This document shows, one piece after another, positions 63,835 to 64,000 of a stretch of 64,000 nucleotides of DNA (its first letter is position 1; each line of letters opens with the position of its first letter). Origin of the DNA: Brassicibacter mesophilus (GTDB lineage Bacteria > Bacillota > Clostridia > Tissierellales > Proteiniboraceae). A model generated the notes under the pieces. The model was not told the DNA's origin. It ran no database searches and worked only from the letters and a program-made list of their open reading frames with translations. Position numbers and translations under genes: made by a program. The DNA is taken from assembly GCF_050433385.1 (NCBI RefSeq), contig NZ_JBNPXI010000023.1, positions 1 to 64,000 of the forward strand, in the 5' to 3' direction.

Positions 63835-64000
63835 CTAGAAGTTGTATTTAAATATCTCATCAACGTGTATTGAAATACTTTCTTTATTGCCCCTTTTCAT
63901 AATTTCATTCAGTATATTCAAATCATTTGATCTTAATTTAAAAACTCCATAGTAAGGTTGATCTACGTAAATATCGCCATTTTCTTCGTAGATTGACCTC
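63835..64000 (-). CDS. Partial hypothetical protein (start beyond window)
   Basis: An open minus-strand frame enters from the right edge and ends at TAG (63835-63837). Its last 54 residues read RSIYEENGDIYVDQPYYGVF, then a helix ending ISIHVDEIFKYNF. The start and family are not visible. It has no stop along the whole 166 bases, which is suggestive but weak evidence for coding. Confidence 0.5.
   Translation of the reverse strand, partial: RSIYEENGDIYVDQPYYGVFKLRSNDLNILNEIMKRGNKESISIHVDEIFKYNF

Larger units (their letters stand above)
59425..64000. mobile_element. Second serine-recombinase element, inserted in cotJC (left end only)
   Basis: The break in cotJC and the recombinase gene immediately beside it mark an element end. 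The junction again lies near a GGAA (the sequence CGTTGGAATATG). The element continues to the window's right edge, so its other end and size are unknown. It contains a serine recombinase, a dead holin gene, an ASCH-like protein, a copper-amine-oxidase-N-domain protein and a LexA-like DNA-binding protein, so it may be a decaying prophage. Confidence 0.7.

Noticed and set aside
1..64000. CRISPR array, tRNA or rRNA genes
   Set aside because: No regularly spaced direct repeats with unique spacers, no cas genes and no tRNA- or rRNA-like sequences were seen.

Overview
The window looks like a low-GC, spore-forming anaerobic member of the Clostridia. Signs of this are an alpha/beta small acid-soluble spore protein, a CotJC-type coat manganese catalase, FeoA/FeoB, an OadB-type sodium-pump subunit, DUF438/DUF1858 redox proteins and strong AT bias. 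Species cannot be fixed from the sequence. I saw no rRNA, tRNA or CRISPR array.

Layout. 0-10.4 kb: the right end of an IS200/IS605-type element, a lipoprotein, a LytTR/DUF3021 pair, two PLP enzymes (PatB/MalY-like and DapL-like), a methyltransferase and a DUF1858-DUF438-cupin group. 10.3-22.4 kb: an accessory island. It holds a tight four-gene operon (NurA-like nuclease, HerA-like ATPase, GHKL/Hsp90-like ATPase, radical SAM protein), a broken PD-(D/E)XK nuclease, a complete retron (OLD-like ATPase-TOPRIM effector, predicted msr/msd RNA, reverse transcriptase) and a truncated serine recombinase. A fragment of a YkuD L,D-transpeptidase gene lies at its left edge and an intact ykuD gene at its right. 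22.4-31.2 kb: cell-envelope genes and a metal-homeostasis block: ferritin, SASP, MntP, a yybP-ykoY (Mn2+) riboswitch followed by OadB- and OadG-like genes with no alpha subunit, and a DtxR/MntR-type regulator.

31.94-49.19 kb: a 17.25-kb integrative element inside the membrane-permease gene of a naturally split FeoB. Joining its two inner ends regenerates a clear inverted-repeat attP around a GGAA core. It carries a large serine recombinase with a ribbon-helix-helix partner, a type II restriction-modification system with two XRE regulators, a HUH replication initiator, a resolvase, several small HTH proteins and a type II CBASS operon (Cap4, CD-NTase, Cap2, Cap3). The rest of feoB and feoA follow at 49.2-51.0 kb, with palindromic DtxR-type boxes upstream of feoA.

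51.5-59 kb is ordinary chromosome: HsmA-like, SRPBCC, AlkD-like, DUF401, IlvE, a hydrolase and an XRE-TPR regulator. At about 59.42 kb a second large serine recombinase element begins inside cotJC and runs off the right edge. It contains a decayed phage holin and a LexA-like DNA-binding protein.

The best candidate for an undescribed system is the NurA-HerA-GHKL-radical SAM operon at 11.2-17.5 kb. Next are the Mn2+-riboswitch-controlled OadB/OadG pair and the feoB-disrupting defence element.
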